A DNA stretch of 64,000 nucleotides from Pictodentalium vernedei (taxonomy: Eukaryota; Mollusca; Scaphopoda; Dentaliida; Dentaliidae), in NCBI GenBank assembly GCA_031216915.1, contig CM062292.1, positions 5,080,457-5,144,456 on the forward strand. Reading direction: 5' to 3'. The translations under genes were made by a program, and so were the position numbers. The notes under the pieces were generated by a model. That model did not search any database. It was given only the letters and a program-made list of their open reading frames with translations, and was not told where the DNA came from. Each line of letters starts with the position of its first letter. Position 1 is the stretch's first letter. Positions 1 through 10,648 of this stretch are shown one piece after another.

Positions 1-98
1 CCATCCATAATTTAACTTCTTTGCATCAACTCTGATCTGATTTATTTATTTACATTTTAATACTTTTTTGTTGAAACTTAATTTTTTTCATTTCACAG

Positions 99-162
99 AG
101 AAGAGTTTGCATGTCAGCAGAAATTAATTGAATCTTTGGAAATTGTCACCAGTCCTACTCAG
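99..162 (+). CDS. MTFMT: Methionyl-tRNA formyltransferase, mitochondrial: internal exon
   Basis: A 64-nt exon lies between an AG acceptor (TTTCACAG, ending at 98) and a GT donor (163). Read with one leading base it gives EEFACQQKLIESLEIVTSPTQ-type sequence, which corresponds to the N-terminal Rossmann part of the formyltransferase domain (human MTFMT has a similar LIDKLEVVT segment). The enzyme formylates Met-tRNAi in mitochondria using 10-formyl-tetrahydrofolate. The exon enters in phase 2 and leaves in phase 0, matching the phase-0 start of the next exon at 36430. The short length alone would be weak evidence; continuity with the other two exons makes the call. Earlier exons lie left of the window. 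Confidence 0.82.
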
Positions 163-342
163 GTGTGTATTTTCTCGTGCAGACTTTGAAAAAAGGATGC
201 TTGTAGGATATAAAAAAGATTTGATTTTGTTCTTGTAGTTTTTATACGCCCGTTTATAAAAACGGTTGTATTATGTTATCAGTCTGTCTGTCTGTCCATC
301 TGTCCATCTGTCCATCCGTCTGTCCGGGCCAACATTGGGGGT

Positions 343-830
343 TTAGGGGATATTATTATTAGGGGCTACCTCCAAATTAAGGTAGTGTTAGGGTTAGGAG
401 TGGGGTGGGGTTAGGGTTAGCCCCAGAGTAGGGCTTAAGGTTGGGGAGGGTTAGGTCCCGGGGGGGGGGGGGGGGGGGGTAGGATTGTTTCAGGGGTGGG
501 GTTTTAGTTTTAGTAGCCCCTAAACCGAAAAATAGCTCCTAATCCTATTGGTTTGGCTAGGGTGGGGTTGGGTCAGGGGTGGGGTGGGGTGGTGTGAGGG
601 GTAGAGTTAGGGGTAGCCCCAGAGTAGGGCTTAAGGTTGGGGGGTAGGTCCTGGGGGTGGATGGGGGTTAGGGTCTGGGGTGGGCTTTTAGGGTTTAGGG
701 TCAGGGTGGGGTAGGGTTAGGGTTAGGGTGTGGTTTTTGGGTGGAGGGGTGGGGTTAGGGTTAAATATAAGTTCTAGGGTGGAGGGGGTGGGGTTCTGGG
801 TAAAATAAGGTTTTGGACATACAAACTGTT
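343..830 (+). repeat. G-rich degenerate repeat with TTAGGG-like units
   Basis: About 490 bp is strongly G-biased on the + strand, with many GGGGTTAGGG/GGGTTAGGGTTAGGG-like pieces (e.g. around 413-420 and 712-730), a duplicated segment (GTTAGGGGTAGCCCCAGAGT-like, near 420 and 605) and a G-run at about 460-478. It is degenerate, not a clean telomere array, and sits inside the pearl-like composite, so it is probably an expanded simple repeat. Confidence 0.6.
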
Positions 831-904
831 TTTTTTGTAGCCCATAAACCCGAAATGTTGGAGCGTCCATCTGTCCGTCTGTCTGTCCGTAAACAATTTA
901 GTTT

Positions 905-1590
905 CCATTCATTTAAAGTCGAACGCCTTGACAGATCGACATCAAACTTTCAGAAGTTGTTTTTACAATAAAATACAGGTCAAGTTCAATATTGGTGTTT
1001 CTCAGTCCATCCGCTGCAGAGATATGGCCCTTTGAAAACACAATTTTTCTAAAAAAATTGATTTCCGTTCATTTACAGCTGAACGCCTTGACACCAAATT
1101 TTTCAGATGTTGTTTTTAGCAATGAAATACAGGTCAAGTTCGATATTGGTGTTTCTCAGTCCATCCGCTGCAGAGATATGGCCCTTCGAAAACACAATTT
1201 TTCTAAAAAAATTGGTTTCTGTTCGTTTAAAGCTGAACGCCTTGACGGATTGACACCAAATTTTTCAGATGTTGTTTTTAGCAATGAAATACAGGTCCAG
1301 TTCGATATTGGTGTTTCTCAGTCCATCTGCTGCAGAGTTATGGCCTTTTGAAAACCCAATCTTTCGAAAAAAATTGGTTTCCTTTCATTTAAAGTCGAAC
1401 GCGTTGATGGATCGACATCAAACTTTCAGATGTTGTTTGTAGCAATAAAATACAGGTCACGTTCGATATTGGTGTTTCTCAGTCCATCCGCTGCAAAGTT
1501 ATGGCCCTTTGAAAACACAATTTTTGAAAAAAAATTGGTTTCCGTTCATTTAAAGTCGAACGCCTTGACACCTAATTTTTCAGATGTTGT
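905..1590 (+). repeat. ~159-bp tandem repeat, about 4.5 units
   Basis: The marker GTCGAACGCCTTGAC (or GCTGAACGCC) recurs at about 920, 1080, 1234, 1396 and 1556, giving a period of 154-162 bp. Each unit also carries TTTCAGATGTTGTTTTTAGC, a CAGTCCATCCGCTGCAGAG segment and ATGGCCCTTTGAAAACAC. It forms the core of the surrounding pearl-like element. Confidence 0.8.
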
Positions 1591-1834
1591 TTTTATACGC
1601 CCATTTGAAAAACGGGACATATTATGTGAATGGTCTCTCCACCCGTCTGTCTGTCTATGGACACATTTCGTTTCCGGAAGATAACTTTAGTTGTAATGGT
1701 TTGAGCTGAGTTAAATTTGGCATGTGGATTTAGTATGACAAAATACAGGATGGGTTTGATTTCCATTTTTAGCAGCCTGTTTGCAGTGGAGTTATGGCCC
1801 TTTATTTATGGGAATTTAGCCCAACTTCTCGTTT

Positions 1835-2340
1835 GTGGACGATAACTTTAGTTTGCCTTGACCGATTTATTTCAAATTTTCAGTTTTTTGTTTTTGACCA
1901 CAAAATACAGCTCAAGTTCACTTCTGACCACAATCACATATACCTTTCCAGAGTTATTCGCCTTGAATGATTGCAAATTTGTGTTTTTTGTGATTTCCGG
2001 ATGATAACTTTAGTTTGCCTTGACCGATTTTTTTCCAATTCTCAGATTTTGTTTTGACCACAAAGCACAGCTCAAGTTCACCTTTGGCCATAATCGCCTG
2101 TACCGTTCCATAGTTATTCCCCTTGAATGATTGCAAATTTGTGAATTATGTGGTTTCCGGATGATAACTTTAGTTTGCCTTGACTAATTTTATTCAAATT
2201 CTCAGATTTTGATTATGACCACAAAACACAGCTCAAGTTCACTTTTGGCCAAAATCGCATGTACCTTACCAGAGTTATTCCTCTTGAATTTGTGCATTTT
2301 GTGCTTTCCGGATCATAACTTTAGTATGGCCTGACTGATT
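1835..2340 (+). repeat. ~158-bp tandem repeat, about three units, second type
   Basis: GATAACTTTAGTTTGCCTTG recurs near 1840, 2000, 2160 and, diverged, 2312. It alternates with CACAGCTCAAGTTCAC and GAGTTATTC(C/G)CCTTGAATG. The unit differs in sequence from the preceding array but has nearly the same period. A third pair of units with ~167-bp spacing follows at about 2440 and 2608. Confidence 0.75.
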
Positions 2341-2799
2341 TTTTATATGCCTGTTGAAAAACCGTCGAATTACGGAATCAGCCTGTCTGCCCATTTGTCC
2401 ATCCATCCGTCGGCCTGCCCGTTCGTCAACATTTGGTTTCCAGATGATAACTTTAGTATTTTGTTTTCGATTGACTCCTAAACTTGGTATGTGGTTTAAT
2501 CAAAACAAAAGACAGGTCAAGTTCGAATATGGGGTCAGTTCGAACTTCAAAGTTCCCCTGAATTATGGCCCTTGTTGGACATAGAATGCATCAAATATTT
2601 GGTTTACGGATGATAACTTTTATTATTTGTTTTCTGATTGGTTCCAAACTTGGTATGTTGTTTAATCACAACAAAATACAGGTCAAGTTCGAATATGGGG
2701 TTGGTCCGAACAATTTTCACCCTCACCCCCTTCCTTACCCCAACCCTCCAAAAATACAAAACGGGCGTATAATGTCCTTCTAAGCGGTGCTCTTGTTAT

Positions 2800-3334
2800 C
2801 TGTGTCTTCAATCCGTGTGACCTGATCACAGGTTTCCTTAGTGTCATCAATCATTGTGACCCGATCACAGTTTTTTGTAAATGTCATCAATCGGTTCATG
2901 ATTACATTGTGACATGATCACAGTTTGCTGCAGTGTCATCAGTAAGATCATGAGCGCATTGTGACCTGATCACAGTTTTCCCTAGTGTCATCAATCATAT
3001 CATGACAACATTGCAACCTGATCACAGTTTTCTCAGTGTCATCAATCAGATCATGGCTGCATTGTGACCTGATCACAGTTTTTCCTTAGTGTCATAAATC
3101 AGATCACAAGCACATTGTGACCTGATCACAGTTTTCCTTAGTGTCATCAATCAGATCATGGCTGCATTGTGAACTGATTGTAGTTGTCCTTAGTATCATC
3201 AATTGGATTTCTAGTACATTGTGACCTGTGTCCAATGATATAATTGGATTGTCACTGATTGATGACACTGAGGAAAACTGTGATCAGGAGCCAATGCTAT
3301 AAAATGTTTACAATTGGATTTTACAGAATTGCAT
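2800..3334 (+). repeat. Palindromic TGATCA-rich array, left arm
   Basis: Eight or so ~60-bp units contain GTGACCTGATCACAG followed by TTTTCCTTAGTGTCATCAAT. Near 3250 the sequence turns over and reads the complement (GATGACACTGAGGAAAACTG at about 3262). The complementary right arm lies at 17222-17415, beyond the nested DIRS pair, so one palindromic element was split by the DIRS-1 insertion at 3335. Confidence 0.75.
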
Positions 3335-4499
3335 ATTTTTATACTGTACCAATGACCCAGACTTAGCTGGTGCTAACTCTAAAATATCTAGGGCCAAACG
3401 CAAATTTTACCCCCCAATCCCCAAAATTTGAATCTAAAACTGAAAATTACATGTCCTATATGGTCCTCCATACCTTTACTCCGCATGCGCAATGTCAAGG
3501 AGGTCTCGAAATTGGCGCAATTATCATTCTTTGTTTGGCCCTCAATACAGTTACACTTCACTGTTATTTGTGCTTATAAATCTCAGTTTTAAGGATGCCA
3601 GACACATAATTATGAGAGAAATGGTGGATATAAGAAGGAAATAGAAGGATGAGAGGAAAAAACAGTGGAAACAAATGTTCAGGGCTGTAACTTATAATTA
3701 TTTTACGAAATTATTCATGTTACCTATTTTCGAGGCATGACCTTGTTGTGGTCATTCTTGCTATGAATGTTCCATTGTTTAATCAGTGTTTCCTCTCTCC
3801 CTTTCCATTATTCCCCCCTCGCTATTCTCCCATGCTTTTGGCTTATTTTTTGTAATGTTTATTACTAAAATTTCTTGGGAATTCGGCTTGGAAACAGAAT
3901 TAATTTCTGTTGTTTTCCCCATGTTTACGTCCTCACCCTTGGGTGGTTAGGCATTTTGGTCTGCATCTACCATCTGATGTTCTGCAGTTTCTTCTCTGGA
4001 AGTCTCTGTTTTGCATCAGATAGAGTTTAAAATGGTAACTGATTCTGGGCCATGTTTATCAGTGCCTGGAGTCATGTTTCCGGTTTGTTTACACTTTTTG
4101 TTTATGTTGACAGCGGTTACTTCTTATAGTGATTACTTGTCCTCTGCTTAGTTCAGTTCATAGTAAGTTACATTAATATTGTCCGTAAGTGTTACATTAA
4201 TTTTTTGAAATGATTTTAAAATTTTTGTCCACACTTAGGCTTTTTGGAGATCCATTTGGGCTCATTGTTCCAGTTGGGAACTTGGGCTCTTCTGAAAATT
4301 TTTTCAAAAATTTTTTTTTTTGAAATTATTTTCTTTTGAAATGTTATAATGGATTATAATATATTATGTATATTTATTTCAAGGGTTAGTGCGAGTAATA
4401 TGACTGTGTATATTTTTTCATGTTGAAAAAACATTCTTCAATTGTAATGCGAGGATGGATATCTTCCTCTAATTCACAGGTTCATTGTGTTTCTTATAG

Positions 4500-6900
4500 T
4501 CAATGTAGTCTCACTAATTCTTGCTCTGTGTGTGTTGATTGATATGACAACGTTGGAGACGTGTGTCACGGTATTTTGTTAGTGGTGAGGGGTCCATTAC
4601 AGTCCTCTCTCCGTAGGGTCACTCTATATTCAGTTTCTTTTTCAGAATTCAGAGTGATGTTTCCGTGATGCCTTCAACAAGTGTATCTCCGTTGTTGCAA
4701 TATTAGGGCTAGCGGGATGTGCTCAAGGTATTACGACAATTCCCGGGAGTTCGCTAGTTCGGTCGAAGGCATCGATCGCCCGGTGTCGCGACCATTCACC
4801 AGGAAGGAATGGCTCAGCACCCGGTTTCGTCTGTCGTGGTCCAGGGAAGCAGATTGGGTGATGCGAGCACTATAAAACTTCAGATGTGCACACCCAGCAA
4901 CGACAGATCTGAGGATAGTACGGAGGAAGCCTGTCAGTCCGGTAGCTAGCTCGTCCAGATCCACCCGGACCACGAGTGAGAGAGGCCCCCTCTCTCTTGC
5001 ATCAACATCTGTGCCGCGATGTTGTTGTATGTTTGTTTGCTTAATCGGAGCTTACGTCCACTCCTCCTGCCCGGGACGCACCGTCGCAAGACAGTCCAAC
5101 GCGGCTGTTATATTGGCTTCCTCATCCTCATCAACACACACAACCACACCTTGGCTATGTGACCACAGATTTCCAGGGGACGTTCGCATATTATATAAAT
5201 GCAGGATTGAACGTCCCTGGTGCTCCTGCTTTGCCGACCAAGGAATACACGTCGACCAGGGCACTCCATTTGCTAGCCAGGGATACGAGGCCTTTCCAGT
5301 TGAGACGTTCGCATATTATATAAATGCAGGAATGAACGTCCCGGGAGCTTCCAGCGGATAATTCACGTAGGACTGTGGCTCCACAGGTCTCATAGAGTAA
5401 CATGAACAAGGTGTTGTTACCGTGATGTCTTCGTAAAGTGTGCTTCAGTCGTCACAGTCAAATGAAGAGTTAGCGGCGAAAGTGCTCATGTAGATGTGTC
5501 AATTGCCTGGAGTTCCCTAGTAGGATCGATGGCTTTGACACCTGCTAGCTCGCCTGGTGTCGCGACCATTCACCGAATGGCTCAGCACCCGGGTTCGTCC
5601 GTTGCGGGCCAGGAAGGAAATTTGGGTGATGCGAGCGCTATAAAATACAATGTGCACACCCAGTGACGCCGGATACGGAGATGGTACGGAGGAAGCCTAT
5701 TAGTCCGGTTCCAAGCTCGTCCAGGTCCATCCGGGCTGCGAGCGAGAGAGGTCCCTCTCTCCTACTACAACATCTGGGCACAGATGTTGTGGTACAAAAC
5801 GTTCCTCAGTCAGGGCATACGTCCACCGCTTGGGATGCTCCGTTATATAGACCGTCCAGAAAGACTGCTCTTTCGGCTTCCTCATCCTCACGGCAGGACA
5901 CGCGACCGCACCTTGGCTACGTGACCAGTCATATTCAACCAACATTGCCGACCAGGGATTCTATGACGACCAGGTCACACCATCCGGTAGCCAAGGATAC
6001 GAGGCCTTCATACTCCGGATGTTCGCATATAAGAAATATGCAGGAATCAACGTCCAAGGAGCTTCTAGCGGCTAGATTCTGTAAGACCGCAGCTCCATAG
6101 GCCTTTGTTACGGACGTGCTATCGCAGATAACACAAATTATCGCAGCATCCCAGCACCCGGCATTAACTCTGTTGGATTAAGAATTATCTGAGGAAGCTG
6201 GGTTGGTACGTTCCTCTGCAGCTTCAGGCACGGACGACCAAGAATTACAAGTGGTCCAGCGGGATGGCGAAAGGGATACGGATGAGTTGTGTTTTCCCTT
6301 TTGGAACAACATAATTGCCATAGAGTGCATCCGGCATTATCTTCTGACGTTGTTCCTCCGGACCAAAAATTGCTGCGTTGCCGAATAAGAGACTGATAGC
6401 GCCACTGGACTCAGAATTCTTTTCGGTTTAGGGACATCATCCCTCAGTTTCTGACATTGTCCAGATATGTCTCACGGACATTTGATCTGTTGAAGGACGC
6501 TATATTTATATAACTTGCTTCCTAAATGAGCAGGTCAGGTTTCTTATCGGCAAATGCTCTACATCTGCCTTTCATCAATTTAAGGAATATTTTGAAACGG
6601 CAGGACAGAGCATTCTGAGAGTTCTCTGCGTCTAGACAACCAGATCAGGACCTTGTATTGTTTATTCCGTTGTCAATGTCAATTCCAACCACGATGTTGG
6701 AAATGACAATATCTTCTAGCAAGGTCAGCTTAGACGCATCATCGTACGCAGATCACCTTACCAGAGCATTATCATTACGTCTCAAAGGAAAAAGAATTCT
6801 AGGATGTACAACCTCCTTAAGAGTTCTTTTAAGGGCCTCACGTAAACTGTCGAGTTTCTCAATTAATTGGGAGTAGATTACTGACGTCCCTTGGATTCGA
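4500..6900 (+). pseudogene. DIRS-1 gag remnant, with internal duplication
   Basis: Translated pieces match gag of the other copies (ERGPSLLLQHLGTDVV at about 5740-5790; a SYADHLTRALSLRLKGK piece near 6745). The first third is present twice in tandem: the stretch from about 4660 to 5400 resembles about 5420 to 6110 (both contain TGTCGCGACCATTCACC, at about 4783 and 5558). The N-terminal Cys/His cluster is destroyed and many stops and frameshifts are present. It cannot give a protein. Confidence 0.75.
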
Positions 6901-6904
6901 GGGG

Positions 6905-8605
6905 TGATTTCGGAAGGACTAAATTGTCCTTCAAACGAAAACCTCTGTTAACTCTAAGTCCAAGATGGACTCAGCTTCCGTCAAGTCCGCAGAAAAAAGG
7001 CTCGCTTCCATCAGAAGTCCAGTCTCTTCTGGAATGATCGCAATAGAGATCGTAGAAATCCAGGAATTTCCAGGTTTCTGCAACCATACTTTTCTGGTTC
7101 CAAAACCAGACGGCTCGTTCCTTCCACTCATAATTCTGAGCTGGATAACAAGCTGATCGTGGCTCCAAGTTTATATATGGAGTCCATCCGATCGGTCAGA
7201 GCGAGTATTCATGCATAGATCTCAAGATGTGTACTTTCACGTCATGGTACATCAGGCGTTAAGAAAGTATCTTCGCTTCTTCATCATAGGAGTCGTGTAT
7301 CAGTTCCGAGCAATGTGCTTCGGTCTGAATCTAGCCCCCTGGGCTTTCACTCGAATAACAAACTCGGTAATGACTCATTTCTGAGCTCATTCGTCTGCGA
7401 TAACGTCGCCCTACCTGGACGACATTCTTTAGAGGTATGGCAATGAGTTAACTCTTCAGAACGATGTGCAGAATCTGCTTCTATTGCTCCGATGTCTCGG
7501 TTTCATAAGTAAACGAGGAGAAGTCGGATCTGGTATCATTCAAGTCATTCACCCACCGGGGGATGAGCTTCGAAATGCACAACATTCTCGTTCGTCTGCC
7601 GTTACCCAGAGCAAAATTAATCAGTTGTTATGCTCACTATTGTCTTCGCTCAGACAAGGTCTCATCGAGAGCTCTCATGAGATTGATACGTTTGTGTGGA
7701 GCTGCTGCGATTTTATTCCAATGGGGCGGTTACGCTCTTGTCCTCTCCAATTTCTTCTGATCCAGAATTGTGGGGGTGAAGATTTTTTTGCTTGATACGG
7801 ACATCTTGTCAGTCAAGTGAATAAGAGATTCAGACTTGGACAGGTTTTCAGTGGTTAACTCAGGGAGTTCCACTGCAATTGCCGGATCCGAGTTTTGCAG
7901 TTTTGACGGATGCCAGTCAAACAGGTTGGGTCGTATCATTGAGCCCAACGGATTTGAAGGGTCAGGGTCTTTGGGATCTGTAGTTCCTAATTAAGCACAT
8001 TAACATCAAGAATGATGTCATTTTGGCTTGTGCTACATTATTGGATGAACGTTATTCAGAATGCTCATGTGCTAATTCTGTCCGACAATTCGACGGTATT
8101 AGCATATTTTCGGAACTAGGGAGACAATCATTCCATTCTGTTATTCATGTTAATGGAAGGAATCTTTCTGTTTGTACTAGAACATCAAGTTCTCCTATCG
8201 GTCCGTCATATTCCGGGGCGTCTGAACGTATTAGCGGATTTCCTTCACGGAGGGGCCGCTTGTTGACGCCAGAATGGACTTTCAACAAACGAGTATTCAA
8301 TCAGATTTGCTACCAAGGAGAGCGGCATATGATCAACTTTTTCGTGACGCATCACAACAATCAGTTGCAGAAGTATGTGTCACAATGTTTGGATTTTCGA
8401 GCGTTTGCAGTAGACGCTCTATCGATCTTGTGAGACGGAATAATAGGATATGCGTATCTTCCAGCGCCGTTGATTCAGCAGATATTGCTCAAGTTATATA
8501 TCTCGGTGCAAAATTCTGTTGGTGACATTTCTAGCTCCACAAAGACCGTGGATTAATCTACTCAGGCGCCTGTTGTGGGACATGCCGTGGAAGCTTCCTC
8601 CACAT
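6905..8605 (+). pseudogene. DIRS-1 reverse transcriptase-RNase H remnant
   Basis: Fragments in shifting frames match the other copies: FLVPKPDGSF near 7090-7120, DVYFHVMVHQA-type sequence near 7225, and a tyrosine-Leu-Asp-Asp box near 7411. RNase H pieces follow (TDASQTG near 7908), then the C-terminal ICYQ...NNQLQKYV region near 8305-8375. Indels and stops interrupt every domain. Confidence 0.75.
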
Positions 8606-8890
8606 TTTGGTCCATTCTATGGTCAGATGGATTCAATTTACTATCAATACTGCTTATGATAATATCTTCAATCAGCAGTCTGTGCTCTAGTTTTAAGCTC
8701 ATGAAGTAAGAGTTCTTTCTACATCATGGGCTTACGCTAATAATGTTGCTATTACAGATCTAATGAGGGCTGCATATTGTTCTTAGCCCTCCACTTTCTT
8801 GAATTTGTATCTGAGAAATATTGAGTCCTTTTCTGCAGATCTGCATTGTTTAGGTCCGTCCTTTTTCACTCAGAATGTCATCCACTAATC
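8603..8890 (+). pseudogene. DIRS-1 tyrosine recombinase, C-terminal remnant
   Basis: At about 8603 the sequence jumps from the end of the RNase H extension directly to the C-terminal catalytic part of YR (HSMVRWIQFTINTAYD-like, then SAHEVR-like and TFLNLYLRNIES-like sequence). About 850 bp that encode the N-terminal core-binding part in other copies are deleted. Stops remain (e.g. the TAG replacing the end of an AAYCS-type segment). Non-functional. Confidence 0.75.
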
Positions 8891-9480
8891 AGTGGCAACT
8901 CTATATATGTAGGCTTTCGGTTCCGGCAGTGACTCTGTCCTGCTGCCCTCTTCGCTCTGGAGTATTTGATCCAGGGCAAGGGGAAGGGGGGGGGGGGGGG
9001 TCCCTTAGGTTACCTGCTTTATAGTGTAAAGCAAAGGAATACCTCCCTTGGAGTCAGTAATTCCGAGTCGGTATCTGGATGGTTTTAAAGTAAAGCTAAT
9101 GTTTACTCATCTAAGTAATATTTTTTAAGTGTTGCTCGGTGTGAGACATTTGTATATATCACGTATTAATCGGGCGTTAATATACAATCCTCGGACACTT
9201 TTATATGAGTATATAGAGTCTCATTTTGCAGGACTTCCTTAATTATTGGCTTTTCTTTAAAAAATATTAGTATAAAGGGTTATACTGGATGTTAATGGAG
9301 ATCATTGATGTTATTGCACTCAATTACAGAATGGTGTTGTGTCTTTCATTTTGAAACAAATAAGAAAGATACATGTAAAGCCTATCTCTCATTTTCTCCT
9401 TCAGGGGATAGTTCTGTTATATGTAATTGAGTCTATTGGATTTTCCTTTATGTCCTAGGCCCTCCAACCTTTTTACTATT

Positions 9481-9541
9481 CAGCTAAGTCTGGGTCATTG
9501 GTACAGTATAAAAATGTTAAAAAATTTATAGTAATTTATAT
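9481..9541 (+). repeat. DIRS-1 internal complementary region, left fragment
   Basis: CAGCTAAGTCTGGGTCATTG is the exact complement of the DIRS left terminus, and the following GTTAAAAAATTTATAG is the complement of the right terminus. The region continues at 16726-16751 after DIRS-2. In DIRS elements this segment is thought to template completion of the cDNA ends. Confidence 0.88.
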
Positions 9542-9752
9542 ATTTTTATACTGTACCAATGACCCAGACTTAGCTGGTGCTAATCTCCTTAATTCAGGGC
9601 CAAACACAAATTTTGCCCCCCCCCCCCCCAATCCCCAAAATTTGCATCAAAAACCGAAAAATACATGTCCTATATGGCCCTCCATACATCGACTCCTCTG
9701 CGCATGCGCAGTGTCAAGGAGGTCCCGAAATTGGCGCCAATTATCATTCTTA
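9542..9752 (+). repeat. DIRS-2 left inverted terminal repeat
   Basis: Complementary to 16496-16725 except that the right repeat extends ~28 bp further out (ATATATAAATTACTATAAAT-type end). It includes a C-run after AATTTTGC, the palindrome CTGCGCATGCGCAG, and GGCGCC. Copy-specific bases (CATACATCGACTCCTCTGCG) recur in the right repeat, confirming the pairing. Confidence 0.9.
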
Positions 9753-10648
9753 GTTTGGCCCTCAAAACAGTCACACTTCTCTGTTATTTGTGCTTCCAAA
9801 TCTCAGTTTTCATGATGCCAGACACATATTCATGAGCGAAATGGTGGAAATAAAGAGGATACATTAGGAGGAGAGGAAAATATTTAGTGCAAGAAAATGT
9901 TCGGGGCTGTAACTTATAATTATTTTATGAAATTATTTCTAGTTGCCTTTTTTCAAGGCATAGCCCTGATGTTGTCATTCTTGCTATGAAGTACCATTGT
10001 TTGATCAGTGTTTCCTCTCTACCTTCCTTATTCCCCCCTAGCTATTCTCCCATGTTTTGGCTTAATTTTTTGTAATGTTTATTACTAAAATTTCCTGGGA
10101 GTTTTGGCTTGGTAACAGATTTATTTCTGTTTTTTCCCCATGTTTACGTCCTCACCCTAGGGGTGTTTAGACGTTTTGGTCTGCATCTACCATCTGATGT
10201 TCTACAGTTTCTTCTCTGGAAGCCTCTGTTTTGCATCAGATAGTGTTTTAATTGGTGACTGATTTCGGGCCATGTTTGTTTCAGTGCCTGGAGTCATGTT
10301 TCTGGTTTGTTGACACTTTTGTTTAGGTTGACAACAGTTACTGCTGATAGTGATTTTTTGTCTTCTGCATCTCTTATTCATAGTAAGATACATTATTATT
10401 GTCCATAAGTGTCTCATTAATTTTTTCAAAATGAATTTAAATTTTTGTCCACACTTAGGCATTTTTGGGATCCATTGGGCTCAGGGTTCCCTTTGGGAAC
10501 TTGGGCTCTTCTGAAAAAATTTTTTTTTGATTCTTAAAAAATTTTTTCTTTTCAAATCATTATTTATTAATGAATATAATGAATTGCTGTATTATGTATC
10601 TTTATTTTCAAGGATTAGTGCGAGTACTTTGATTGTTTACATTTCACA

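Larger units (their letters stand above)
244..2785 (+). repeat. Composite pearl-like repeat (ATACGCCCGT...ACGGGCGTAT family)
   Basis: The stretch opens with TTTTATACGCCCGTTTATAA followed by GTCTGTCTGTCCATC, and closes with AAAACGGGCGTATAATG, the reverse complement of the head. Two further heads of the same type occur at about 1590 (ATACGCCCATTTG) and 2341 (ATATGCCTGTTG), so at least three related elements are stacked or nested. The interior is mostly ~158-bp tandem units. This head, tandem core and complementary tail resembles the non-autonomous 'pearl'-type elements known from bivalves. Short open frames here (e.g. 992-1351) only reflect the repeats. No protein is encoded. Confidence 0.6.
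3335..9541 (+). mobile_element. DIRS-1 (decayed DIRS retrotransposon), left part
   Basis: It starts ATTTTTATACTGTACCAATG, the left terminus shared by all five copies, with a left ITR to about 3545. Leader, gag, RT-RNase H and a YR remnant follow in order, all heavily mutated. The ICR begins at 9481 and is cut at 9541 by DIRS-2; the rest of the ICR and the right ITR resume at 16726-17055. The right ITR shares copy-specific variants with this left ITR (for example AAATTTTACCCCCC and CATACCTTTACTC), which shows they belong together. Length without the insert is about 6.5 kb. It is the most decayed copy and therefore probably the oldest. Confidence 0.9.

Noticed and set aside
2800-3250. CRISPR-like array of ~60-bp spaced repeats
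   Set aside because: Units are contiguous and palindromic with no unique spacers, and the genome is eukaryotic.
4681-5409. Short open frames in DIRS-1 on both strands as host genes
   Set aside because: They align to gag of other copies or are antisense shadows.
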